A DNA stretch of 32,480 bases from Phallusia fumigata. Taxonomy: Eukaryota; Chordata; Ascidiacea; Phlebobranchia; Ascidiidae. The position numbers were made by a program, and so were the translations under genes. The stretch lies in NCBI GenBank assembly GCA_008931825.1, contig QXVZ01013227.1:1-32480 (forward strand), written 5' to 3'. This document shows, one piece after another, positions 9,732 through 21,500 of the stretch (the stretch's first letter is position 1; each line of letters begins with the position of its first letter). Under the pieces are notes generated by a model. That model ran no database searches. It saw only the letters and a list, made by a program, of their open reading frames with translations, and was not told the DNA's origin.

Positions 9732-9820
9732 CTTTAGGAACTGACATACGTTCATTGGTACACCACCAATTCTTCAACGACCGAGGCACGTCCATCTTAT
9801 GACATCAGCCTTTCGTCAGC
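9732..9820 (-). CDS. Candidate first exon (MDVPRSLKNWWC...)
   Basis: On the minus strand an acceptor-like TTTTTTCAG ends at 9821, followed by a 25-nt leader, an ATG at 9795 and 21 codons (MDVPRSLKNWWCTNERMSVP, then Lys) to a GTAACC donor in phase 1. Phase 1 is compatible with the first visible LCCL exon at 5613, but the peptide is not a signal sequence. Its decayed twin is at 7745-7870. Confidence 0.25.
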
Positions 9821-10226
9821 CTGAAAAAATTGCGATATTTTAGATCAAACATTTGCTCACAGAGAATCAGTTATAACAAAGTGCTTAATGTTTGGAGTGT
9901 AAAGTACCTTTGTCAAGTCCACGCAGATGAAGCGGCTTTACTTTTGCATTTGATTATTCCGCCTAATGTGGCAGTTAGGCATTAGTAAAACACATGTAAA
10001 CCTGCGTCTGCTACAAGTAACGACTGCCAGTTTGACAAAGAATACCAACATTTTGGCTCATAAAGGTGCAAACACGTTTAGAAAATTAACAATGTCCCGA
10101 AGCACGTGTCAAAGCACTGGCCTAAAATGTTGCTGGCGGGTTAAAGCAAAGACGCTTTAGGTGTAATTTGCGAGCACCTTAAAACTTTTGCTGGTAGAGT
10201 TCCCACTAGAAAATAAGCAAACGTAC

Positions 10227-10320
10227 CTTTTTACTGCGTAAAAAGATTTGTCTCGATGACAGCCAATGTGTTGGTTGTTTTGTAGCAAACCTTTAAGCAC
10301 TTTTTTCAGCATGGAGAATG
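10227..10320 (-). CDS. Candidate minus-strand exon (MLKKVLKGLLQNNQ...)
   Basis: A good acceptor (GTTTTGTTCCTTTAG) ends at 10321, an ATG follows at 10312, and the frame stays open for 28 codons to a GTACGT donor in phase 2. The peptide is basic and unrecognised. It could be a first exon preceded by a spliced or trans-spliced leader. Without a matching next exon this stays tentative. Confidence 0.25.
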
Positions 10321-10516
10321 CTAAAGGAACAAAACACAATAGTTTCACAATTCTGCGTCAGGTATATTTTAACCAAGCGCTACTTGATAGTGACACACCG
10401 CAAAGGCATAAGCAGCTGTCCCAGTATCCGTTGAACTGAGAACCCAGTTAACGCATTTTATTTATTGTCAAATTTTATTGCATAGACTTAGTAAAATTAA
10501 AACTGTGCAAACTTAC

Positions 10517-10580
10517 CTTTGACGATTCCGTGCAGATTTGAATTATTTCTGAACTTCCCCTGTCGGCTCATAGACAATGT
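10517..10580 (-). CDS. Candidate first exon (MSRQGKFRNNS...)
   Basis: On the minus strand, GATGTTTTTAG precedes a 64-nt segment with an ATG at 10571 and 18 codons ending NLHGIVK at a strong GTAAGT donor in phase 1. A short LRGLDK-like end with a GTACTT donor also occurs near 9908 on the same strand. Both could be alternative or duplicated first exons of one minus-strand gene. Confidence 0.25.
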
Positions 10581-11337
10581 CTAAAAACATCATTATAAGT
10601 AAACAAAGAGGACACTCTGACCTGACATATTGCTGCCCCATGACAAATTTGAAGCCAAGGCATTAACCAACAGCCTTGTTGTTGATTTTTAACTGAAAAA
10701 AACCCACTACTGTTACTTCCAGCAATTACACCATACAAAAAATATTATGTTTGACTAAAAATATTATGACTAAAAATGTTTGTCAACAAAAATACAACTC
10801 GTACTGAACTTTTGATGTTATTCCTTGCTCAAAGTTGTTATTGCGTCACAGAAACCTTTCTGCGCCAATGCTTCTCAGACATCAACAAAGGCTAAGCCAT
10901 CGAGGTTGCTGATTATTCTATTTGTTTCGCTCAGCGCTTTAAGTTACGGCAGCAAAACAAGTAAAGTACTGTAACATAATCTTACCCTTCATCAATGCGG
11001 CGCAGTTTTATCAGATCTTCATTCAGTTCTGCTTTAAAAATTCAATAAATGCGAGCAAAAAAACGCCTCCTTCAAGTCGCGAGCGGCCCCATCCTCAAAA
11101 GAGCGCGAATGAGCGATCACATGATCACTTGCCAAGCGCGGAGGCATATGTAGGATGAATCGTTTAAATTGCCTTTCAGCACTTCATTCACTCACTGTTA
11201 TTGCAAATTAAGTACTGCAGCAACTTAATACTTCACATCTGCGCCCATTTGCCTAAGTTTCCCATTCGGCCGCGCTTCAAACCCTAAAAAAACGAGCAGC
11301 AATCGGACATTTTACTGTCGCGGCAAGCTGCTCTGCN

Positions 11338-11374
11338 CTGAAGAAGCCCATCGTTCTGGTGGGCGAAACGTCAG
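11338..11374 (+). ncRNA. Hammerhead-ribozyme-core-like motif
   Basis: CTGAAGA (fits the core CUGANGA) at 11338-11344 is followed by a 5-bp helix GCCCA/TGGGC (11346-11350 with 11360-11364) and GAAACGTC (11365-11372). The bases TGCN before the core could pair with AGCA after GTC to form stem I if N is T. An extra A at 11345 separates the core from stem II, and stem III would be the self-complementary ACGT, so only a dimeric form could fold. Such motifs occur in Penelope-like elements. Self-cleavage is unproven. Confidence 0.35.
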
Positions 11375-11430
11375 CAAAAATTACAAGTTATTTAACTTAA
11401 AAAACTAGTACTTTTTGTGAGGTTTTACAC

Positions 11431-11499
11431 TGGTAGAACGACAAACAGTCTTGTTCAGAATGATGAAACCCAGTGGACAAAACGTCTGTTCAGTATTTT
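11431..11499 (-). CDS. Candidate cysteine-containing exon (ENTEQTFCPLGF...)
   Basis: The 69-nt segment lies between a good acceptor (TTTATTCTTTGTAG) and a GTGTAA donor. It is phase 1-1, like the exons of the LCCL gene downstream. It would encode NTEQTFCPLGFIILNKTVCR and a few more residues. It might be an upstream exon of that gene, but it lies 6 kb away with no intermediate exon identified. Confidence 0.2.
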
Positions 11500-12107
11500 C
11501 TACAAAGAATAAAGTGAGATGCAGAGCAAGCGTAGATGCTCCACTATTTCCCCAATTACATGTTTGTGTGAGGACCAAATATGAGTCTTTCTCAACCACA
11601 GCATCAACACAAAAATACGATTTATAGGCTACTTATTTNGACAATGTCATTCGAACAAACCAAGCAGAAAGATGCTTTGTTGTGTGGATTGGCGTCACCT
11701 ACCGAAACAACCGACCGGTTATTCCCCAGCATATCCACCTGGTCGTGTTGCTGGGGGAGCTACGCTTCTTGGCTTTAAAATGCCTGTCTGTTGACTTTCC
11801 AGTGTTGGTGCCTTGGCCTTGACGTTAACCTTTACTGATTTAATTAGACAGCTACTGTGCGTATTGTGTACACAGCTTTTACTCAGGAATTTTGGCTGCT
11901 AAATTTTTGTTTATGTTGGCAAAAGCAGTACATAAGCATAGAAAAACTGTTTTTGCAGCTAAGATTATGTGTAAAAATTTGGTCTAGATATGTACCAAGA
12001 CTAAGAACAAGCGTCTGTTTATGAAAAAAACACTTAATTTAAATTGAGATTTTCATATCATGTCAACACAATTATTTATTTTCAGATAAAAGTTAGAAAT
12101 ACAAATA

Positions 12108-12144
12108 CTCCTTATTTCAGCTGCAAGTTTCTTGTATCGTTGCC
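12108..12144 (+). promoter_or_regulatory. Acceptor just upstream of the start codon (cis or spliced-leader)
   Basis: A pyrimidine tract CTCCTTATTTCAG ends at 12120, and only 24 nt separate it from the ATG at 12145. Either a non-coding 5' exon lies upstream or this is a spliced-leader trans-splicing site. Trans-splicing is common in tunicates. No partner donor is obvious nearby. Confidence 0.5.
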
Positions 12145-12589
12145 ATGGGCTCCATCGAAAATGACATTATTGAATTTGTAATTGCTCGTCTTGAGCGTGA
12201 ACGTGAAAACTGTCTGTATCTGAACTCACTTGGAAGTTACATGACTAAGCTGTCCAAGAAAAATAGGAAGTATATTACGGTAATGATTACATTACTAGCT
12301 ATCATAACTCTGTTGTTTTGAAGTAAATGCGATGGTACTAAACAACATACAGGCAAAATTGTTGTTTAAAAAATGTTACTTTTATGTTTGCAGAAAATCG
12401 GTGGCTTTGAAAAGTTTATCCACAGGCATCCAGATAAGTTTGCCATAATAGATGAAAGAGTTCACCTATTAATTACAAGAGATGTTTCAACTCATGTTAC
12501 ACCAAGCGAACCAGTAGTTACACCACCCCAACATGACATAAAATCCACTCAACCAAATCCCCCTGCGGACTCTGCAATTGATAGCATGA
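12145..12589 (+). CDS. N-terminal helix-turn-helix-like domain (LOTUS/Egalitarian-type?)
   Basis: Exon 12145-12279 (phase 0) starts at the first ATG after the acceptor and encodes IIEFVIARLERERENC, LYLNSLGSYM. Exon 12394-12589 continues KIGGFEKFIHRHPDKFAIID, then VHLLIT and a Pro/Thr-rich tail. The pattern LxxLGSxL...GGxxKFxxxHPxxFxI...VxL resembles winged-helix domains of the LOTUS/Egalitarian kind, which bind RNA or protein partners in RNA metabolism. The fold assignment is by pattern only. It lies directly before the RING. Confidence 0.55.
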
Positions 12590-15500
12590 GTAAGATTTAT
12601 TAAACTAAATGTTTGTTTATGCCCTTGTATTTACTGTACAAAGTACAGAGATACATAGTCACACATAAATCAAGATGGGCTAAGCAGAATTGATACCCAT
12701 GGACTTGGATGCCGCTTGGTGCTGAAAACACTTGTTTTAACTTGTCTCATCTCTAAATCTTTTCGTTATGTGTGCAGTTAAAGAGCTGAGCAACAATCCA
12801 ACATGCATGGTGTGTTCTGATACCATTGATATCTTTGCATACGGGTTATGCTTTCATCCCATATGTTTTAGGTGGGTACACAATATGCATTTAAGTAATG
12901 TATCTGTGCTAGTTGGTAAATCATGTAGTGAATATTAAAGTAGTGATTATAAACAGGCTCTAACATTTGGACTGTTTTAGGTGCTGTACAAAGCTAAGAG
13001 TTTTATGTGTGGATAAACACTGCCCTGCATGCCGAGCTGAACTTTCGAAGGTAAACATCTGGTTCAAATAAGAGAAATAAAATGTGGTTATCACTTATAG
13101 CCAGGGTTACCATATTGTCCTTATATTTAAGATTTGTCCTTATTTTGAACATAATGTCTTAGAAAATTTTATTGTCCTAATTTCCAAGAGTTGTCCTTGT
13201 TTTTACCTTACGTCTTTATTTTGTCTTAGTTTTAACAATATTAAATGGAAACTTCTTCCATCTCTTTAGCGATGTTTTGCCACCATGCTTTGTGACATAA
13301 GGAAACAAACATAATCTTATTTACCACACAGATCAAGGCACTGTAGGCTTGCTATTTTTGGTTCCAGACTGATGGAAAGCCTGGTTATAACTGGTACATG
13401 CTGTCACTACAAACAAAATCCAGTTGTGCTAATATCTAATATCTCTTTCTAACATTTTATTGATGTTTTTTTCTACTCCTAACTTAACTATGTTTTGTAG
13501 GTGGTGTACACAACAGTGCTTCGGCAATTCACTAGTGTGGAACTATCTAATTTTCACAAGGACCAGAAATATGGATTATATTTTGAAACTCGTAGAATTT
13601 ATGCCAATCACAAGTAAGCAAGCAACTGCATTTTGAAATATGTGTTGTGTTTAGTTTTATTGGCTGACTGTTGTTACACTTGTTAGAATAATTTGTTATT
13701 ACCCTTTAAGTTGCCATACCTTCAATTATGTGCATGAGTGAATTTAGTTATGCATGAGTGATTAAGCCATGTGACAGTTTGCCATGCTGTTGCAGCTCAC
13801 ACCTTCACCTTGTGTTAGTGTTCAGTGGTTGAGCTATTTGGCTGATGTTTAGTTTAACTTCCTTATTGACTTGTTTGTTTATGTGTATATTTTTAAATGT
13901 ATATTTTTAAATGTACGAAAGGTATTATATATATATATGTATATAAGGCTTTATGTGTAAGGTACATAATTAAAATATGTTTGTTAATTATGTACCTTAT
14001 TTTTTGTTTAGGTTAGATGAACTTGTGTTGTGATTAACTGTAAGAACTTCAGTGATGTAAGAGGAATATTGTTTGACAACATTTATGTGCTACTTTGCAG
14101 AAAATTGCTGGAGCACCCCTGTCCAAGATGTAACTCTACATTTGATGAGTTTGATCGACTCGAAAAACATCTCAGAGAAAAACATGGGGAATATTTTTGC
14201 GCAATATGTGTCAAGCAATGCAAGGTATTTCTTGTCATGATTAACTGTGTATATGTTTATGTATTGAGCTGTGGTGTTTTCAACAAATAGACCTTTACGT
14301 ATGAGCGAACTTCATACTCAAAGGAAGAGTTGGCTGTACATGAAGAAGAAGGAGATGCTGGTGATGGTACTGCACATAAAGGCCATCCCTTGTGCAGGTA
14401 GGTCTAATAACTGTATACCTATAAATTTGCAATATATAAGTTTGTTTGTTGACTGTTTAGGTGTTTAACTTTGAAAATAGTATGTTAGCAGTGCCATTAA
14501 ATATAAAATCTAGTTTTCAATTTGCATGATGTAGGCCCTTTACTTTTCACCAGCATTGCCCCCTTCTCCTCTCCAATGTGAGTCCCTGTCACAAAACGCT
14601 ACTAAAAATGCTGTAACAGCACATTTACCCGTTGATATCTATCCACCAATCATAGGTGTTGATTCTCAGGGTAGCAGAGGTAGCAGCCGCCCCAGTGATA
14701 ATTTCTAGAGTGGCAGCAATTATAAAAAGTCTCATTTTAGGCCTCTTGTGCTATATGTATGCCATGATAATAATAGCGATGACAGAGAGTATAAACACTA
14801 CGAAACCAGCAGGCGCTCATTGTGTAATTCGATCAACCATCAGACCGCTTTGATTTGATGATTTCGCCAACCCAAATGAAAAAAATATGCTAAAAAATCA
14901 ATGCCTATGCCCCCAATTGTACCCTCTACTTTTGTGCATGTCACAGTATATCAACACTGCGCTATGTAATGGTTAAGTGAAACTTAGTTGCTTTGATTTC
15001 CTTTACCGAGCAAATAAACTCAACTTAACATAAATGCCAATATATAAGAACATTGTTTTTTAATCCACACCTTTTATAGGTTTTGCGATCAGCGTTACTT
15101 GGACCGAGATGAACTCTATCGCCACCTGAGAATGAACCACATTACATGCAAACTTTGTGACAACGCAGACAACATTTTCTATGTGTAAGTTTTAAATGTG
15201 TCATTCAGCTAAGCTTTGTTGGTTTTCATATGTCTGTTACAGTGACTTAAATGGATTATGGGACCACTTTGTGGAGGATCATTACCCTTGTGAGGCACCA
15301 GACTGCCATCTTAACCTTAACTCTGTGTTTAGAAGCGAAATTGATTTAAAGGTATGTCCAGTGGGGATATTTTGTACAGCAGAACAATGCCTGGGTGGTT
15401 TATGCTGATGGGTGTTTACATCGATGCATGAGTATCTGTTTGGTTATTTTTTATTGCTGCAATGTTGCTTTAGTTTTCTAGTATTTCATTTCCTGAAATT

Positions 15501-18500
15501 AAGTAGTTTGCCTGATAAACAGAGGCAGCAGAGTAACCACCCACATAACCTTTAAGACATAACTAAGTTGGTGGCCAAACAAAATTAGTTTGCCAGCCTA
15601 ACACAATATAACTGTATTGCCCAAATGATTTTGTTTGCCTAAACCATTCATGCTTGCATAAGCAGAGATAGGAAAAATCATCGCTCTCAGAACATTGAGC
15701 TCTTCCTTTTTAACCCATTACATTTAACCTAATTTTTTGTAAACAAATAATATTTTGCTTTTTATTCCTATTTGTTTCTTATGTTAGTTCCTAGACATTC
15801 TTCATTTCTTTAACACTTTGCCTGTCCAATTTGTTTGGCCTTTGACTCCAAATTTTTAATCTGGGTCCTTCGCTTTAACAGGCTCACAGAGTGAAAGCTC
15901 ATCCAAACATGAACAAATTAGAACGTAAACAGGAACAGAGACTTCAGGTTGAAGTTTCATATGGAAGACAGCAAAGCAGGGGTAAGTGTTATAATTGTGT
16001 TTCATTGGTATGTATGGAGAATTGGATTAATTGTGTAAAAATATTTCATTTGTTAACGTTTGGTGTGTGAGTCGTGGCTATTTATAATACCAACCACAGA
16101 CATCATAATTTACGCATCACACTATTTTAGGTTTCGAATTCACCTCACCGCAGAAAGAAACAACTATAGTTCACCACCCAGATGGAAGTATTGAGTGTGA
16201 CGGTAAGTGAATAAATATGACACCAACACTGATTGCAGTTGGCCGACTATTTCTTGTATCTGTGTTCTGATCCCTGTACCTGATGTAGTGTGTACATCAA
16301 CACCTTTAAAAATAGACATTTTGTTTATGCCTGATGTTTTTTTACACCCATTTTGTTAGGTTCTTTTTGCACAGTTGCAGTTGCACTGGCCTAATTATAT
16401 ATTGGTCATTGAAATCCTGCTGTACAAAATTATGTTTATTTGACACTGTACAGCACAAGGCATTTACTGAAGCCCCTTCTCAAAAATGTCTAATACCACA
16501 TTCACTTTTAAATCCACAGGCACAGTGCTTGGGCAGCACATAAACTCATATTTCGGGTTCATCCAACCGGACGGCGACGGTCTTGCTTTCAACGATAATA
16601 TTTTCTTCAACCAACAAGCGTGTAACCTTGATCCAGGCACAGAGCTCTTGTCCAGTTTCTTCTCACACGGAGACAGGTAAATTTTAAATGGTAAAACACT
16701 ATTCCTAATTGTTTACCCAACTGTATGACCTAGCTCTAGGGCGTTACGCCTAAATGATTATGAAACGTATGCTTCTCGCCTGCTAGACATTGGTAACACG
16801 AGGAATTCGCTCGACCGAAAGTACACACGTATTCATACGTATTCATTTTTCTCCCATAAGTCTGCACAGAGCGCAAGCGCACATACGCACAAGTTAAACG
16901 TGTAAAGCGTGTTTTTACGTTTTTAAATTAACCATGAAATTTAGGGTGCAACCTTATTGTATCACTGATGATGGCATGAGTTGTTGCCGAAACGATTGAT
17001 AAACAAAACATGTCGCTTTTATGAACTATTTTGAGCCAGTATATTTTTGATAGGGCGCGTTAGATCTGGTAAATGGAAATTTGGGGCGCGTTAAGTTTGG
17101 TGAATGGTGACCGCACCTTGTTGTGCTGACTGCGCTCGATACTTGTGTTGTTGAATAAGATTGACCATGAAAAGGTTTTGTCTGCGATAATAATTGTGTG
17201 CTGGCTAAACTTTAGTCAAGTTTTTGTTGTATATTTTGCTTTACCAAACTACTTCCTTGGATAAAAAGATATACCTAACAACACGTTTAAAGGATTCAAA
17301 CCTAAATTAAAAAAAAACAGCTAAAAGCAAAACTTTAACATAACTACTTGGCCAGTTAAACCAGAGGTCTAACTAAAGTTTGACAAATTTACCCAATGTA
17401 ATGCAGTTTACATTTTTTAGTAGGTTTAGTGTGTTTGTGAACTATAGACAATTTTAGGAAAAGATTAAAAACTAAACATTTGTGCTTGCTTGTAATTTAT
17501 GCTCCAAAGCGACAGGGTTGGTTTAAGTACAATTGGTTTAATCCACTCATCCCTCACCGTTTTCCTTATCGGTAGACCTTTAAAATCACCAACCACTTCC
17601 CTTCTGTAATTTCCGGAAAGTGATTATTATTTTTCTCGTGTTCAACTAACCAACTATTCTCGCACCCCCTAGGAGCAGGTAACGTACCCTTTGGTTAAGA
17701 ACTGGTCAAATGGTACCCATTCCAATACCATGTTAACCCTTGTACAATCGTCATTCCAGAGTTCGAGTACGCGCCACACGCGCCGAACACCAACGATCCA
17801 AATGGCGTGCCGTAACTGTTGAGAAGATAACAAGCAGCACCGCGCCCCTTGGCCCAGCAACAAGCGCCGCCCGGCGAGTTTACACCACTTCGGAATCGTC
17901 TGATATCTCGTGAGTTCCGCTTTTGAAATTGCACCGTAAGGGTCACCTGAAATTAAACCTTGCTTCGTTGGGGGTGGCGACACACAATGTGTACTGGGGT
18001 AACATGACCTTGGCTGGTCATGACAACGCGCTATTTGCCTTTGTACAGGATATTGGTATTTCCTATTGTTGTGTTCCTGGAACAGACATCTGGTGAAGAG
18101 ATTCAACCTATATGCTTCTATTGATTGTTGATTAATCAAAAAATGCTACTTTGAACTGTATGGCAGCAGTTTCAAGTTAACATCTTCACCAGAGACTATT
18201 GTCAAATTACTTGATAAAGTAGATTAAAATGCTGTCAGCTATTGAATAACCCTATTTGTCGATTTTACTGCTGTGATGCCAAAAATGGTCACGATATGTT
18301 GTGAATTGACAATGCAGTAATATGTGACATGTCATAAGGTTATGACGTATTCACTGTTAATCATCAAAAGGGTCGTGTGGTTTAAAAACGTATGGTGTAC
18401 TACATCTTATTGGCTATACCTCTTAACCAAGGTCATCTACTCCTGTTGTTTAATGCAATGTTTTCCCAATGATTGGCACAGTGCAATTCGTTTGGCAAAT

Positions 18501-21500
18501 GTTTCACCACTTAAACATACACTCGCCGCCACCAACGCTACATTTCACATACCTTTGTTTAAATGGCGTGTGTGTCGCAATAGCTAGTGTAGGGCGTCGT
18601 TATTGACCTATTGGGATTTTCCCTGATCAATACCCTTATGGATTATTTTAACATTGCGACATGAAGAAAAGTAATTGATCGCTCGAACCATTTCGCTGTA
18701 GAACAAGGTTTCGACAGAGGGAAATCACCACGTACGTGAAACGTATGACGTAGTTTCCTGCTGTCTGGTATTGACGAAGGGGATTCACCGCTGTCACGAG
18801 TTATGATTCCGTAAAATACCTGATGCACATTAATAGGCCTTTGTTTGAACACCTTTGTTCGCTGTTTATTTAAGTTCCATCTCCACTGTAGTCAGCTGCT
18901 ACTAATTAGGTTTAAACAGACAACTTATCCTTTATTTTAACTGCTTTTCTTTTACTGTAAGCAAACCACTTGGCAGTTAACTGTACAGTATGCAATACGG
19001 TTAACGTTTTAGGTGGACAGTCTACGGTTCTAAAAATCCTAATGATAAACATGTGTTAATGTAGGTCGTTTGCCTCTAAATATCGTTTTCAAACGTGACA
19101 CATTTCTTTTACATCGGCTGACTCTTTGCCTGTTATTCATGAATAAATTTGTTTTCCATTAGGTCTGCCTCCCTTCAAGCCGATGAGTTTCCTGCTTTGC
19201 AATCACCACGGTCCACCAACCACGTTAGTTCCAACACGTACGTATTTAGACTTGTTAGTGACCATTCTGTATCTATCAAAAATATATTTCTCTACCCCAA
19301 CAAAGAACGTACATATTTTTTTACATTTGGAACAAACAATATTTTAGGCACACGTTTTAAAATAGTCTCAATAAGAAGATACAAGCCAGGACTTGTTTGC
19401 TTTCAGGAACACATCAGGAACAGCGATTGTCAAAACGTAGAAAATGTTATACACACTGGTTGTATTTTCTTGTAGAATCAACAGTTTCCATTCCAGATGC
19501 CCCACATAAGCATTTTTTGTCGTTGTCATTTTTAAAGTGTGGTTTGCAATAATGCTGGGTGGTGTCGAAAACCGTACTTTTGATATTTTTCATGTGATAC
19601 GTTAAATAACAATACAAATCACAGTTACCCTATGACAGTGGTTCCCAACGTTGTTGTTGTCGCGTACCACTTGTCCTCGTATACAACCATGATTCTAGAA
19701 AAACGTAACTTCGGCCATATAGCTTTTTCTGAATCGCATTGCCCCATGATGATAACCACAAAAATGTCGAAATGTTTTACACCATCAATATAAGATTCTT
19801 ATATTCTTACTGCAAAAACCACCAACTAACATGGCTAGGAATGAGCTGAAATAACCAATAAAAAAGTTTATTTTTGGCGTTGTAGTTCGTGGAACAATCT
19901 GCATGCTCATATAAAGCCAAAGGTCCAATATAAATCGTCGACCCCTCCAGGATCTAGTGGAATAATTAAGAAGCCTATGGATGGTACACAGAAGAAGAAC
20001 GGCGCCTGTCCTGAATGTAAGTAATGCCTTTCTCATCATGGTAACGACTATTTTATTGTTCTTACTGTAGTAGTCCACTGAGGAGGTTTCTTTGTTGAAA
20101 AATCTAAAACACTGAAACAGCATGTACAATACGTTACGTCTAAATGAAATTGGCAGGTAGAGGTGTATACAATAAAATTTTGGTGTATAAGTTTAACAAT
20201 TCAACAAAATGATAAGTGGTTAATGTAATTGGAACCAAAATAACCACTCATTTCGTTACCTTAAAAAACTGACAAAACTGACCCAACATGGTCATTCGAC
20301 ACCCCCCTTGATGTGGATTAGCACAAAACAAACAAACGATTTTTTTCCTTCACAGATGGTACTGGAGTTGTCCACCACAATCTACACAAAGATTTTGGCT
20401 TTATAGTGTGGAAAGGAGCCAAAGATTTTACCGACAATATTTACTTCCACCGTATGTGTTACCTGGAAGGGATGAATATTAGACAGTGTGGCGATCTAAC
20501 CCAAGTACTTCCTATAGGCACAAAGGTAAATGTAGTTCGATGTTTAAACTGTATAGAATGGAAATAGGCCGGCTGAAGCCACTTTTTGCTATCCGCGCTG
20601 GCTAAGCGTGAGAAAGGATACTCTCAGTGGATAAATTTCCAATAGGGTGATACATGGTAAACATGTTGTGAAACGGTAGTGTTATTGATGAACACAATGG
20701 CAGTTGACAAGGTAAACTGGGTGTTTTGACTTTTCTTCGCCAAGTGTTTGTAAATAATGTAAATATTACCGTACTGTCGTCACATTCGTGGTTCCTTGGT
20801 GTCTGACAGCACCAATTTAGCCTTTCACATTCCAGTGCTATTGTCTGTAATGTTTTTTTAACATTGGTTAAGGTGAAAATAAAGATATCGGATGTCTTGT
20901 ATTGTTAAATATACGATAAATTTATTTTTCCCTTTCTCTCAGGTTGAATACAAACTAGACTACATATCACCGAACAACGGTATCAAGTCAAAGTACAGAG
21001 CGCAATGGATTAAAACGTAAGTGCAATTTACAAGCCTTGTTCGGCATGTTTCTGAAAGTACATAACTTAATAGTAAATCATTCATCGTCGTTTTTGGTGC
21101 TTTGCGTTTAGCTGGACACCGTAACACTGCAAACCCCTGCTACTTTCACTGTTCGAACACACTTCTTTGAAATGTCGAAATCTCGGGCAGTCTAATAACG
21201 GCAAATTTTCTGTATATATGTGTGGCGTACGAGCACTGTATATTGGCATAACATGCTCCTAACCAAGCCGAACCAAACCTAGTTTAGGTCAATAATCATT
21301 TTCTGATCAGTTGAATGGCAAATTTTGGTGTTATCAAGCGCATGTAAAAAACACATTTCCGTCGTTCTCAAGCTGTGCGTGGCGAAGCCCTGATGCGTCG
21401 TTTTGTTTCTCAACGGGCGTCTCACACCAATTCCGTTTCGCAGCAAAACTGTTTTTGTATCAGTAAATAGAACCTCGACAAAAAGCGTCTTTATTAAATT

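Larger units (their letters stand above)
10600..12120. other. Intergenic region between the minus-strand candidates and the ZNF598-like gene
   Basis: I see no confident exon except the candidate at 11431-11499. The part at 11060-11340 is relatively GC-rich, with CGCGAGCGG, an ATCACATGATCA palindrome and GCGCGG blocks. With the hammerhead-like motif at 11338 it probably forms one repeat element. Ns lie at 11337 and 11639. The promoter of the plus-strand gene should lie in its right part. No TATA box stands out. Confidence 0.4.

Noticed and set aside
13100..13400. CAGGGTTACCATATTGTCC at 13107 as a full hAT element
   Set aside because: The start resembles a hAT end, but no matching right end or target duplication was found in the intron.
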